Assembly: GCF_023806485.1 (NCBI RefSeq)
Contig: NZ_JAMSLR010000009.1
Span: forward strand, 62,001-126,000
Reading direction: 5' to 3'
Origin: Thermalbibacter longus
GTDB taxonomy: Bacteria > Chloroflexota > Chloroflexia > Thermomicrobiales > Thermomicrobiaceae
Length of the DNA: 64,000 nucleotides
The translations under genes and the position numbers were made by a program. The notes beneath the pieces were generated by a model. It saw only the letters and a program-made list of their open reading frames with translations, had not been told where the DNA came from and made no database searches. This document shows positions 35,973 to 45,096 of the stretch, piece by piece; the first letter of the stretch is position 1; every line of letters begins with the position of its first letter.

Positions 35973-36482
35973 TTACTCTCCTCCCGCGATGCCGGCGGTG
36001 GCCGGCGCAGTCTCGCGCATCTTGCGCGCCGCGTACTGGATAGCCTTGACGATGTTGACGTAGCCGGTGCAGCGACACAGGTTCCCTGCGATCGCCTTGC
36101 GGATCTCCTCCTCGCTGGGATCCGGATTCTCCTGGAGCAATGCCACGGCGGTCATTATCATGCCGGGCGTGCAGAAGCCGCACTGGAGGCCATGCTCCTC
36201 CCAAAAGCCCTCCTGCACCGGGTGAAGCTGGCCGTCGCGCTCGAGCCCCTCGACCGTCTGGATCTCGCCGCCGTCGGCCTGCACGGCGAAGACAGTGCAG
36301 GACTTGACCGGGCGACCGTCCCAGAGGACCGTGCAGGCGCCGCAACTGGTCGTGTCGCAGCCGATGTGGGTGCCGGTGAGGTTGAGCACGTCGCGGATGA
36401 AGTGGACCAGCAGCATCCGCGGCTCTACCTCGGCCTGGTAAGGCTGGCCATTGACCGTGAGCTGGATCGGGACTCTCTCCAT
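35973..36482 (-). CDS. coxS: CO dehydrogenase small [2Fe-2S] subunit CoxS
   Basis: This 169-residue protein has two [2Fe-2S] clusters. The plant-type N-terminal set is C42-x4-C47-x2-C50-x11-C62, and the helical C-terminal set is C101-x2-C104-x31-C136-x-C138 (CGFCTPGM and NLCRCTGY). It transfers electrons from the Mo centre of CoxL to the FAD of CoxM. ATG 36482 has GGGAGGGAATCCG ahead and lies 17 bases after the coxM stop. Confidence 0.97.
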   Translation of the reverse strand: MERVPIQLTVNGQPYQAEVEPRMLLVHFIRDVLNLTGTHIGCDTTSCGACTVLWDGRPVKSCTVFAVQADGGEIQTVEGLERDGQLHPVQEGFWEEHGLQCGFCTPGMIMTAVALLQENPDPSEEEIRKAIAGNLCRCTGYVNIVKAIQYAARKMRETAPATAGIAGGE

Positions 36483-36499
36483 CGGATTCCCTCCCTCTG

Positions 36500-37375
36500 T
36501 CAGCTTGCTGCCTGTGCCCGGCTCAGCGCGGCCTCGAGGGCACGGAACGTCATCGTGCGGGCGACCGCACGCTTGTACTCGGCTGGCCCGCGCAGGTCAG
36601 TAGTGGGATCGGCCGCCTTGGCTGCGAGCTCGGCGGCCGCGCGGAAGAGCTCGCCAGACGGCACCTGGCCGAGCAGTGCGTTCTCGGCCTCCGCGGCGCG
36701 CAGCGGCTTGTAGTACACGTTGGTGAGCCCGATACCGGCACCGGCGATCTTGCCAGCCTCGTCGAGGACCAGGAAAACCGCCGCAGCCGCCACTGCGTAG
36801 TCGCCCACCTTGCGCTCGAACTTTACGTATGCTCCGCCGGAACGCGGCGGGGGCGCCGGCACCCGGATCTCGGTGAGGATCTCGTCCGGGCCGAGCGCCG
36901 TGGTGAAGGTGTCGACGAAGAAGTCGTCGATCGGGATGGTCCGCTCGCCGCCCGGCCCGCGGGCAACCACCTCGGCCCGGAGCGCCAGCATGGTTGCCGG
37001 GTGGTCGTTGGCCGGGTCGCCGTGGGCCAGGTTGCCGCCGATGGTGGCCAGGTTGCGGACCAGCGGGTCGGCGATGACCTCCGCGGTGTCGGCGATGATC
37101 GGGTAGCGCTGGCGGATGAGCGGCGAGCGCTCCAGGGCGACCTCGCGCACCAGCCCGCCGATGGCGAGGATGCCGTTGCGCTCCTCGATAGCGTCGAGGC
37201 CCGGGACGCGGTTGATGTCGACGATGACGGCAGGCTCGGCGAGGCGGAACTTCATCATCGGGATGAGGCTCTGGCCGCCGCTGAGCACCTTGGCCTCACC
37301 GCCGTACTGCTGGAGCAGCGCGATGGCCTCCTCGATCGATGCCGCCCTGCGATAGCTGAACGGTCCTGGGATCAT
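36500..37375 (-). CDS. coxM: CO dehydrogenase medium (FAD) subunit CoxM
   Basis: This 291-residue protein starts at ATG 37375 ([18 protein letters not shown]) with GGAGGTCAGAGCC ahead; the reading frame extends upstream but with unrelated sequence. FAD-binding segments are [17 protein letters not shown] and [17 protein letters not shown], as in all CO dehydrogenase/xanthine dehydrogenase flavin subunits. A C-terminal CO_deh_flav_C domain begins near residue 175. It passes electrons to the respiratory chain. It is first of the cox operon; the promoter should lie in the 288-base divergent gap upstream. Confidence 0.95.
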   Translation of the reverse strand: MIPGPFSYRRAASIEEAIALLQQYGGEAKVLSGGQSLIPMMKFRLAEPAVIVDINRVPGLDAIEERNGILAIGGLVREVALERSPLIRQRYPIIADTAEVIADPLVRNLATIGGNLAHGDPANDHPATMLALRAEVVARGPGGERTIPIDDFFVDTFTTALGPDEILTEIRVPAPPPRSGGAYVKFERKVGDYAVAAAAVFLVLDEAGKIAGAGIGLTNVYYKPLRAAEAENALLGQVPSGELFRAAAELAAKAADPTTDLRGPAEYKRAVARTMTFRALEAALSRAQAAS

Positions 37376-37401
37376 GGCTCTGACCTCCTCCCCGGTTTGC
37401 C

Positions 37402-37486
37402 GACAACCCTGAGAGGATCGCCTGGGAATAACGCGCCGAGCGCGGCGAGCGTCGCTTGTGGGTCTCCTCGGTTGTCGCGCGTTATT
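37402..37486. repeat. Interleaved inverted repeats upstream of coxM
   Basis: AATAACGCGC (37427-37436) is the exact inverse of GCGCGTTATT (37477-37486). GACAACC (37402-37408) is the inverse of GGTTGTC (37470-37476), which abuts it. The two units occur in swapped order in the two arms, so the two stems cannot both form in a simple nested fold. They lie 27-112 bases upstream of coxM and are candidates for regulator sites. Confidence 0.5.
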
Positions 37487-37663
37487 TTCTCTAGGGATAA
37501 GTTTACCGAGGTCCGGACTGTCCCAGTACCCTACCAGCGCGGGCTCAGCGTCCACCCGGATGGAGGTCTCCCTCCCTCCATTCGCAGGGTTGGACCTCGC
37601 GAGTGGCCTGGGAGAGCATATCGCCGGGCGAACCGGTAGAATAGCGCCGACAGGAGGCATCGC

Positions 37664-38221
37664 ATGGCCGTGCATGCGCTCAAGCACCGGTTTACGGTCT
37701 CGGAGTACCGCCGGATGGTGGAGGCGGGCATCTTCGGTGAAGATGACCGTGTCGAACTCCTCGAGGGAGAAATCGTCCAGATGAGCCCGATCGGCAGCCG
37801 ACACGCGGCATGCGTGGCTCGGCTTACCACGCTCTTGGCCCGCCTCCACGATCGAGCGATCCCCTGGGTGCAGAACCCCGTCGTGCTGGGCGAATACTCG
37901 GAGCTTCAGCCAGATATCACGCTGCTGCGCTTCCGCGAAGATTTCTATGCCCAGACGCTTCCCGGCCCACACGACGTCCTGCTGCTCATCGAAGTCGCTG
38001 ACAGCTCGGTGGAGTACGACCAGGAAATCAAGGTGCCACTCTATAGTCGCGCGGGAGTGGCCGAGGTCTGGCTGGTGAACCTCGTGCAGCAGCGGGTAAC
38101 CGTCTACGGGGCTCCCTCACCCGTGGGCTACCAGGAGGTTCGAGTCGCGACCCCGGGCGAGACGGTGAGCCCCCGCAGCTTCCCAGAGCTGGAGATCAGC
38201 GTCGGCGAGCTGCTGGGCTAA
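37664..38221 (+). CDS. Uma2-family (DUF820) putative restriction endonuclease-fold protein
   Basis: This 185-residue protein starts at ATG 37664 behind AGGAGGCATCGC. It has the Uma2 pattern RFTVSEYRRMVEAGIFGEDDRVELLEGEI, then the PD-(D/E)xK core: QPDITLL (Asp), LLLIEVADSS (Glu) and YDQEIKVPLYSRAGV (Lys). Uma2 proteins are very common in Chloroflexota and cyanobacteria in many copies and their role is unresolved. It stands alone, divergent from coxM. Confidence 0.9.
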   Translation: MAVHALKHRFTVSEYRRMVEAGIFGEDDRVELLEGEIVQMSPIGSRHAACVARLTTLLARLHDRAIPWVQNPVVLGEYSELQPDITLLRFREDFYAQTLPGPHDVLLLIEVADSSVEYDQEIKVPLYSRAGVAEVWLVNLVQQRVTVYGAPSPVGYQEVRVATPGETVSPRSFPELEISVGELLG

Positions 38222-38282
38222 CCTCGCGACGGCATCGGGCGGCGACGCGGCGCGGGCGGGTAAGGCCCGCCCGCGTGTCCTC

Positions 38283-40195
38283 TTAGAGGCTGAGGTGCTG
38301 GCTGAACCAGCCGAGGATGCGCTCCAGGAGATCGCGCTGGTGGTTCCGCTCCTCGAAGCCATGACCCTCGCGTGGATAGGTCACGAGCTGGCACTCGACC
38401 CCGAGCGCCCGCAACGCCTGGTACATCTGGATGCTCTCGCTGGCCGCGACGCGCCGGTCGTCCTCGCCGTGGACGATCAGTAACGGCGTACGGACGCTGC
38501 GCGCGTAGCGGATCGGCGAGCGGTCCCAGTACGGTTCCGGGTCCTCGTAGGGCGAGCGCTCGAAGTACGAGAGGTTCGCGCTCGGGATGTCGCCCAGGCT
38601 GTTGTCGCTGATCAGGTTGCAGAGGCCAGCGCCCATCACGGCAGCCTTGAAGCGGTCGGTCTGGGTGATCGTCCAGGCCGTCATGTAACCGCCCCAGCTC
38701 CAACCGCACACGCCGAGGCGGTTGGGGTCGGCGATGCCGCGCGCGATCAGCGCGTCCACGCCGGCCATCAGATCGCGAAACTCGCCGCCGGCCACGTCGC
38801 CGAAGATCGCGTTGGCCCAGGCGGGACCGCGCCCGGTGCTACCCCGCGGGTTCGGGAGCAGGACGGCGCAGCCGAGACGAGCCAGGGGCTGCGCCCAGTC
38901 GTGCCAGGAGCCGAGGAACTCGTTCGACCACAGGCTCGTCGGGCCGCCGTGGATCTGCACGATGAGCGGGATGCGCTCTCCCTCCCGGTAGCTCGTCGGG
39001 AGGACGAGCAGGCCCTGGACGATGACGCCCGGGTCACTCTCCCACTCGATGACGCGGCTGCGATCCCTGAGAGTGCTGTCCGTGCTCGTGCCGGCATCCT
39101 AAGGGATATGTCGTCCGGAGCAGCCCTCCAGGCCACCACCTCCGGAGCGTGTCCGGCGTCCGACCACACGCCAGCCAGCCGATCTCCTCCCGCGCTCGCC
39201 GTCACCGCCCCGTGAAACGTCCCGGCTGGGCCAGCCGGCAACAGGCTCTCTCGTCGCCCGTCCCAGCCTATCCGGTAGACCGTGGCCTCCAACCCTTCGA
39301 AGGCCACAGCCAGCAGCGCTCGCCCACCCTCTAGCGGGCGCATCGCTTCGATCGTCCCCGGATAGTCGGAGGTCAAGCAGATCGCGTCACCCCCATCGAC
39401 AGGCCGCGCGAAGACATACTCCCCGTGCACCACTCGGCCTGCCGGCGCCCGGTAGGCCAGCCATTCGCCGTCTGCTGACCAGACCAGGTCTTCCGCCAGC
39501 CCGGTCAGGCGAAAGACCGGTTGTGGCTCGCCACCGTCGCGGTGGAGGATCGCGACCTCCGTTTCCCGGAAGATGTCATCTATCTTCGGGGTGGGACTGG
39601 TGTTGATGGCCAGCCGGCTACTATCCGGAGCCCAGGCGTAACCCCGTACCTGCCGGTCGGGCGGCGAGATCGCCTTGCCCTGACCTGTCTCCGGATCGAT
39701 GACCCACAGCCGCTGGTACTTGTAGTCGGTATCCCAGACGCGCTGGTCTTCCTTCGCCTCTCGTCGCCGCTTCTCCTCCTCCGTCTCGGGATCGGTCATC
39801 AGCACGGCGAGCCAACGGCCATCGGGCGACCACGAGAGCATGGCCAGCTCACCCTGCTGGTCGAAAACGCGCACCGCCTCGCCGCCGTCGCGCGGTATGA
39901 CGTATACGCTCAGCTTGCCCCGCTCGGCGCGGTCGGACAGAAAGGCAAGACGGCTCCCGTCCGGTGACCAGCGCGGGCACTCGTCCTGCCACAGCCCGCT
40001 CGTGAACTGCCGTGGCTCACCCTCGCTGAACGGCACGACCCAGATCGCCGACTCCCAGTGTTCACCGCTCCGGCTAACTGGGCGGAGCACGAACGCGATC
40101 AGCGCGCCGTCCGGCGACACCTGCGCGTCCGACGGCCGCCGATAGCTCACCCACCGCTCGACCTCGAAGCGCCGCGCAGTCGTGTCCGAGTCCAT
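38283..40195 (-). pseudogene. S9 prolyl oligopeptidase-family peptidase with a -1 frameshift near 39100
   Basis: From ATG 40195 (behind AGGGGAGGAC) one frame encodes an N-terminal beta-propeller with repeated WSPDG-type blades (CPRWSPDGSRLAFLSD, MLSWSPDGRWLAVLM). It continues to PDDISLR at about 39103 and then into low-quality sequence to a stop at 38768. The catalytic half continues in the -1 frame from DAGTSTDSTLRDRSRVIEW to 38283. It contains the full triad GWSWGGYM (Ser), HGEDDRRV (Asp) and EGHGFEE (His). Restoring one base near CTTAGGAT joins the two halves into about 637 residues, the normal size for acylaminoacyl-peptidase-like S9C enzymes. Both halves look otherwise intact, so this is a recent mutation or a sequencing error. 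Confidence 0.85.
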
Positions 40196-40310
40196 GTCCT
40201 CCCCTTCCCGACTCATTGTCGCCATTCTCTACGGCTAGGTACCTCTGGCCAGTCGGTTTGCCGCCACGCTGCTGCCGGAGCCAGATCTCACGAGCTGGTC
40301 AGGAGCTCTC

Positions 40311-40928
40311 TCAGAGGCTCTCCTCGAGAAGCGCCTGATAGTCCACCCAGGTGTCGACATCCCTGGGATATGGCGCATCCACGTCGACCACCAGCGCCGA
40401 ACCCAGGAGCCGATCTACCAGCTTCCAGGCCGCCTTGTCCCCCCGCAGAGCCGCCAGCTCGCCGAACAGCTCCCGCCCGAACAGCAGCGGGTGCCCCAGA
40501 TCACCCCGGTAGCGCACGAGGGCGAGGGGTGCCCTCCGCTCCAGCCAGGCAGCCCCTAGCCGGTCGATGACCGTCGCTGAGATCCCAGGCTGGTCGCCGA
40601 GGACGACCATCACTGCCTCGGCGCGCGCCGCCACCGCGTCCAGACCGGCGCGGTAGGAGGCGCTGCAGCCGTCGCTCGGCTGCTCGCTGACCGCCAGCCA
40701 CGCGCGTCCCCAGTCGCGCTCCCTTGCCCAGCTTGCGAGCGCCGGATTGAGCACGACGACCACCTGATCCAGCAGGGCAGCGCGGCAGACCTCTGCGACT
40801 ACCCACTCGAGGAGCGTCCTGCCCCGGTAGGGCAGGAGCTGCTTGGGCTGGCCCATCCGCTCCGACCGGCCTCCGGCCAGCACCAGCCCGGCGATCGATG
40901 TCCGCCCCGGCGCCGCTCCCCGCGTCAC
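40311..40928 (-). CDS. mocA: Molybdenum cofactor cytidylyltransferase-like NTP transferase (MocA/MobA family)
   Basis: This 205-residue protein has the nucleotidyltransferase signature LVLAGGRSERMGQPKQLLPYRG at residues 16-37, the metal-binding VVLGDQPG and RYRGDLGHPLLFGRELF. The PKQLLPY form and GHP motif are typical of MocA, which makes the molybdopterin cytosine dinucleotide used by CO dehydrogenase and xanthine dehydrogenase-type enzymes, rather than MobA. It overlaps the response-regulator gene by four bases (ATGA). A form I cox operon lies 3 kb downstream on the same strand, consistent with that role. Confidence 0.85.
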   Translation of the reverse strand: MTRGAAPGRTSIAGLVLAGGRSERMGQPKQLLPYRGRTLLEWVVAEVCRAALLDQVVVVLNPALASWARERDWGRAWLAVSEQPSDGCSASYRAGLDAVAARAEAVMVVLGDQPGISATVIDRLGAAWLERRAPLALVRYRGDLGHPLLFGRELFGELAALRGDKAAWKLVDRLLGSALVVDVDAPYPRDVDTWVDYQALLEESL

Positions 40929-41572
40929 AGCCAGCCCTTCCGGTTGGCGATCATCACCGCCTCGAGCCGGTTACGGGCACCCAACCGTCGCAGCACCTCC
41001 TGCACATAGCCTTTGACAGTGTTCTCGCTCAGGAAGAGCCGCTCGGCTATCTCACGGTTGGACAGCCCCTGGGCCATCAGCCGCAGTACCGAGAACTGGT
41101 GCGGCGTCAACGGGTGCTTGGGCGGCTGATCCCCCTGCCGCAGCCGCTCCAGCACCACCGTCGCCACTCGCGGGTCGATCACCGCCTCACCCCGAGCGAC
41201 CGCTTTGAGGCTCTGCTTCAGGTCGAAGTGCACGATGTCCTTGAGCACGTAGCCCCGGGCACCGGCCAGTAGGCAGCGGTAGACCAGCTCCTCCTCACCG
41301 AAGGCGCTCAGCACGAGCACCTTGACCTCGGGCGCGCGCTCGGCCAAGAGCCGACACACGTCATCGCCGTGCATCGATGGTAGGCGGACATCGAGCAAGA
41401 CCACGTCCGGCCGCACGGCGTCCACCATCGCCACCCCGCTCGGCCCGTCATCGGCCTCGCCCACGACCACGAAGTCTGGATCACCGTCGAGAATATGCTT
41501 CAGCCCCGTGCGGACGATCTCATGGTCATCGATCATCGCCACGCGCAGAGGCGTGACCACAGCGCGCGCCAC
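40925..41572 (-). CDS. NarL/FixJ-family response regulator
   Basis: This 215-residue protein has a receiver domain (residues 10-125) with acidic pocket IDDHE, phosphoacceptor Asp61 in LLDVRLP and Lys in YVLKDI, and a C-terminal LuxR-type helix-turn-helix (LTPHQFSVLRLMAQGLSNREIAERLFLSENTVKGYVQEVL). It pairs with the histidine kinase whose stop is 3 bases upstream, and its own stop overlaps mocA. The DNA target is unknown; mocA itself and the cox genes are reasonable candidates. Confidence 0.94.
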   Translation of the reverse strand: MARAVVTPLRVAMIDDHEIVRTGLKHILDGDPDFVVVGEADDGPSGVAMVDAVRPDVVLLDVRLPSMHGDDVCRLLAERAPEVKVLVLSAFGEEELVYRCLLAGARGYVLKDIVHFDLKQSLKAVARGEAVIDPRVATVVLERLRQGDQPPKHPLTPHQFSVLRLMAQGLSNREIAERLFLSENTVKGYVQEVLRRLGARNRLEAVMIANRKGWL

Positions 41573-41575
41573 GTC

Positions 41576-42820
41576 TCACCTCCGCGGCTCAGCCGGGATC
41601 ACGGCACGGAGAACCACACCACCGTCCTCGCCGTTCTGCAGGTGGAGCTGCCCGCCGAGCGCCGCCACCCGCCGCTGCATCGAGCGCAGGCCCAGGTGCC
41701 CCGGCCGGTGCAGCGTCCACTCGAGCAGGCTTGCCGGGATACCCCGGCCGTTGTCCTGCACCACCAGCGTCACCGCCTTCGGGCTGTACTGCAAGCTCAC
41801 GATCGCGAGATCTGCCCCCGCGTGCCGCCGCACGTTGGCCAGCGCCTCCGCCACGATCCGCAGAACGGTCTCCTCCGCTTCGTGCGCGAGGCGACGCGGC
41901 CGGCCATCGACGACGAGGTCGACCTGGAGATCCGGCCCCTGGAAGGACTCGACCAGCTCGCGCAGCTCGTGGACGAGCTCCCGTCCGGCCGGTGGTTCGG
42001 CCGCCAGGTCGTAGACCGCCCGGCGGATCTCGGCCGCGCCGCGCGCTGCCAGGTCGCGGATGCGGCCGAGCGATGCGGCCAGCTCCGGCGGGATTCCGTC
42101 CCGCTCCAAACACCAGGTGGCCTCGATGCCGATGCTGAAGATGATCTGCGCCACCCGGTCGTGCAGCTCCTCGGCGATCCGGTTCCGCTCCTGGTGAATC
42201 AGCGCCTCAACCTGGGCCGCGTTCAGCCGGGCATGCAGGGACTGAAGATCGGCGATCATCTGCCGCTGCTGCTCGTAGAGTCGCGCGTTCGCGATCGCCA
42301 CGGCTACTTGATTGGCGAAGGTGCTGAGCAGCCGCTCGTGGCCGGCGTCGTAGCCGTCGGGACGGTTCGCCACCCCGATCATCCCGATCGTCTCGTCGCG
42401 CACCTTGAGGGGCACGCCCAAGAACGTGCGCACTGGCGGGTGCCCGCGCGGTGAGCCGATATGCAGGGGGTCGTTGAGCACATCGTTCGACAGGTTGGAG
42501 CGCCCCTCGAGGATGACCACCCCGAAGATCGTGCGACGGATCGGGATCTTGCGGAAGCGTTCGTAGAACCCGGGCCGATCGGGGACGAAGCCGCGGATAG
42601 CCGCTACGTCCATCGTGTCCGGCCCGTCGACCAGCCCGATAAAGCCGAAGGCTGACGTGGTCAGGGCAAGGCAGTACTCGAGCGCCCGATCCATCACCTG
42701 GCTCAGCTCGCGCAGCCCGGCGATCTCGACCGAGATCGCGTACAGCGATTCGAGCTGAGCCTGCCAGCCGTCGGCGTCGACGGTCGGATGAGGCAGCGAA
42801 TCTGGCAGACGGTACACCAC
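41576..42820 (-). CDS. GAF-domain sensor histidine kinase (HisKA_3/NarX-like)
   Basis: This 414-residue protein is taken from GTG 42820 (V-V-Y-R-L-P), which has GAGGAGAGAG upstream. Residues about 25-190 form a GAF domain (LSQVMDRALEYCLALTTSAFGFIGLVDG ... FLGVPLKVRDETIGMIGVANRP). A coiled linker leads to the HisKA_3 phosphoacceptor His220 in RIAEELHDRVAQ and a HATPase domain with NVRRHAG and VQDNGRGIP. There is no membrane helix, so it senses a cytoplasmic signal. The GAF Cys residues are few, so a redox or small-ligand sensor cannot be distinguished. An inverted repeat GGAGACAG/CTGTCTCC (42845-42852, 42890-42897) lies just upstream. Confidence 0.9.
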   Translation of the reverse strand: MVYRLPDSLPHPTVDADGWQAQLESLYAISVEIAGLRELSQVMDRALEYCLALTTSAFGFIGLVDGPDTMDVAAIRGFVPDRPGFYERFRKIPIRRTIFGVVILEGRSNLSNDVLNDPLHIGSPRGHPPVRTFLGVPLKVRDETIGMIGVANRPDGYDAGHERLLSTFANQVAVAIANARLYEQQRQMIADLQSLHARLNAAQVEALIHQERNRIAEELHDRVAQIIFSIGIEATWCLERDGIPPELAASLGRIRDLAARGAAEIRRAVYDLAAEPPAGRELVHELRELVESFQGPDLQVDLVVDGRPRRLAHEAEETVLRIVAEALANVRRHAGADLAIVSLQYSPKAVTLVVQDNGRGIPASLLEWTLHRPGHLGLRSMQRRVAALGGQLHLQNGEDGGVVLRAVIPAEPRR

Positions 42821-43090
42821 GACCGCTCTCTCCTCACGCGCGACGGAGACAGTGTAGCATCGCCTGCGTACCTTCCGCGAGTACATAGGCTGTCTCCCTG
42901 GACACCAGCCGAGGCCAGGGATGAGCTGCCTCCCCGAGTGCGTGGACTCGATAGGTGTAACGCCGTTCGCCCGCCTCCAGCCCGCGCATGCCGACTCGAG
43001 GGCGTCCGGGCCAACCGGCCATCCCGCTTCGCAGTCCCGGCAGCGCGTGCTACTCTTCCCTCGACATCGGATCGCGCGAGGGAGGACAGC

Positions 43091-44422
43091 ATGGTGATCG
43101 GCAAGCTCGCCGACCGGCTGGTCGCCGAGGGCTACGCCCACCTCTGGATCTGCTACACCGACTACAACGGCCGTCTCGCCGGGCGTAGCATCCCGCGCTC
43201 CCGCTTCGCCCACGTGGCCGAGCGAGGCACCAACTTCGCCAAAGCCAACTTCAACTTCACCATCCTCGACCAACAGGTGCCGGATCCCCGCTTCACCGCC
43301 GACACCGGCGACGTGCTCGCTATCCCCGACTCCGAGGCCGTCTACCCGCTGCCCTTCCACCCGGGCACCGCGCTCTCTTTTGCCATGCTGCACGAGGAGG
43401 ATGGGTCGCTCTGGGACGGCTGCCCCCGTGCTGCACTGCAGCGAGCAGTCGCCGCGCTGGCTGAGGCCGGGCTCAGCGCCCGCATCGGGCTGGAGCCAGA
43501 GTTCTACCTGTTCGAGGACGAGGACCTTACCCCCGCGACGCGGGCCGGGATGTACACCATCGCCGGGCTCGACGCCCAGGCCGCCTTCATCGAGCAGCTC
43601 ACCCAGCATCTGGTCGAGATGGATATTACCCTAGAGCAGATCGGAAAGGAGTACGGGCCAGGCCAGTACGAGGCGACGGCCACCCCGGCCGACCCGGTGA
43701 CTGCGGTCGACCGCTACCTGGTCTTTCGACTGGCGGTGCGCTCCATCGCCCGCGCGCACGGCCTGCGCGCGTCGTTCATGCCTAAGCCAGACGCTACCCT
43801 TGCTGGCTGCGGGCTGCATGTGCACGTGAGCCTGCGCGACCTCGCGACCGGTGCCGACCGCACCGCCGACCCCGACCACCCCAGCGGGCTCTCGGCCGAG
43901 GCGCGCTCCTTCCTGGCGGGCTGGCTCCAGCACGCCGACGCCCTGACAGGCCTCGGCGCTCCGACCGCGAATTCGGCCAAGCGGCTCCAGCCGGCCTCCT
44001 GGGCGCCGGCGCACGTCTGCTGGGGGATCGGGAACCGGGCGGCCCTCGTGCGCGTGCCAGGCCTCGGTGCTCGTGCCCGCCTGGAGTTCCGCTCCGGCGA
44101 TAACACCTGTAACCCGTACCTCTACGTCGCTGGCCTCATCTGGGCCGGGCTGGACGGGTTGCGCCGCGGGCTCGACCCCGGCCCACCGGCCGAGGCCGAT
44201 GTCGGCCGCCTGCCAGCCACCGAGCTGGCCGCCCGCGGCGTCCGGTTCCTGCCGCGGAGCACCGAGGCAGCCCTGGACGCCCTGGACGCCGACACGGCAC
44301 TGGCAGAAGGGCTCGGGCCGCTCCTGCACCAGGAGTTCCTCCGGGTCAAGCGCGCCGAACTAGCGATGTACCGGATCCAGGTCACCCCCTGGGAGCGCGC
44401 GGCCTACTTCGAAGCGCCGTGA
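43091..44422 (+). CDS. Glutamine synthetase-family ligase (gamma-glutamylpolyamine synthetase/GlnT-like)
   Basis: This 443-residue protein starts at ATG 43091 behind GGAGGACAGC. It has GS-I catalytic motifs: LEPEFYLFEDE, EYGPGQYEATATPADP, FMPKPDATLAGCGLHVHVSL and LEFRSGDNTCNPYLYVAGLIWAG. Its length and N-terminus (DYNGRLAGRSIPRSRF) fit the subfamily that glutamylates amines or uses other acceptors, rather than true GlnA, which is usually longer and has the adenylylation Tyr region. Cytoplasmic and ATP-dependent. A FluG-type amidohydrolase in the window (50414-51571) is the usual partner of such enzymes. Confidence 0.85.
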   Translation: MVIGKLADRLVAEGYAHLWICYTDYNGRLAGRSIPRSRFAHVAERGTNFAKANFNFTILDQQVPDPRFTADTGDVLAIPDSEAVYPLPFHPGTALSFAMLHEEDGSLWDGCPRAALQRAVAALAEAGLSARIGLEPEFYLFEDEDLTPATRAGMYTIAGLDAQAAFIEQLTQHLVEMDITLEQIGKEYGPGQYEATATPADPVTAVDRYLVFRLAVRSIARAHGLRASFMPKPDATLAGCGLHVHVSLRDLATGADRTADPDHPSGLSAEARSFLAGWLQHADALTGLGAPTANSAKRLQPASWAPAHVCWGIGNRAALVRVPGLGARARLEFRSGDNTCNPYLYVAGLIWAGLDGLRRGLDPGPPAEADVGRLPATELAARGVRFLPRSTEAALDALDADTALAEGLGPLLHQEFLRVKRAELAMYRIQVTPWERAAYFEAP

Positions 44423-44531
44423 GCCTTTCCCCGTCGGAATCCCCAACCCTACGAGAATCACCCCAGCACGAGGCATAGGGCTTCGCCGCGCGCCCGGCCG
44501 GCTGAGAGGCGTCCGACCGATCGCGGGGCGA

Positions 44532-44951
44532 TCACGGCATCGACGGTCTCGCCGAGCGCAGAGCCCGTACACGCAACAGTAGCGCCGACACGAGCAGCCC
44601 GATCCCGAAGACGCTGAGGAGCGGCTGGAGCGGCTGCAGGTACGCAAGCGCGCCGCTCGTCCCCAGCAGGAGTAGCGCGAGCTTGTTGCATGTGGGGCAG
44701 GCAATGCCGAACAGCGTGAGCATGCTCCCGGCGAGCGTGCGCCGCTCAGCCGTGGGACAGGCTGCCGGATAGGCATAGGTGGCCGCCAGAAGGCCGCTGA
44801 GCGCGACCACTACTACGAGCGCCAGGTAATCCAGCGGCCGTGGTGGCACCATCCGGGTGAACAGCGGGTTCGGCAACAGATCGGTCGGCACACCCAGGAC
44901 GAGGAGACTCACCCCTGCCCCAGCCAAACCGTAGAGAATGTGCCGGCTCAT
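44532..44951 (-). CDS. Small membrane protein with a CPTC motif, unknown function
   Basis: This 139-residue protein starts at ATG 44951 (MSRHILYGLAGAGVSLLVLG). Four membrane helices are likely. Between the third and fourth the sequence LFGIACPTCNKLALLLLGTSGALAYLQP places a CxxC at the membrane face. A second Cys occurs in YPAACPTAERR. The CPTC could be redox active or bind metal, as in thioredoxin-like or copper/mercury transport proteins, but no family is recognised. It is divergent from the MFS gene. Confidence 0.65.
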   Translation of the reverse strand: MSRHILYGLAGAGVSLLVLGVPTDLLPNPLFTRMVPPRPLDYLALVVVVALSGLLAATYAYPAACPTAERRTLAGSMLTLFGIACPTCNKLALLLLGTSGALAYLQPLQPLLSVFGIGLLVSALLLRVRALRSARPSMP

Positions 44952-45096
44952 GTGACCGTTGCCTCCCGTCTCCTCATGCGGATCGTACCACAGGGCCATC
45001 GCCGTAGCGCGGGTATGTTGCGCTCCTTCCCGGCATGGTATCGTCTGCCTTCAGCGGGAGAGTGGTGTTTCCGGCCCCTGTGGAGGATCGCTCCGA

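Noticed and set aside
34844-36043. Plus-strand frame of about 400 codons
   Set aside because: Antisense shadow of coxL with the same composition bias; no domain or ribosome site.
37376-37972. N-terminal extension of the coxM frame
   Set aside because: The extension is unrelated to CoxM, overlaps the oppositely oriented Uma2 gene, and a strong ribosome site marks ATG 37375.
39090-39110. Programmed -1 frameshift in the S9 peptidase
   Set aside because: CCCTTAGG does not present an X-XXY-YYZ heptamer in the zero frame, and S9 peptidases are not known to use frameshifting.
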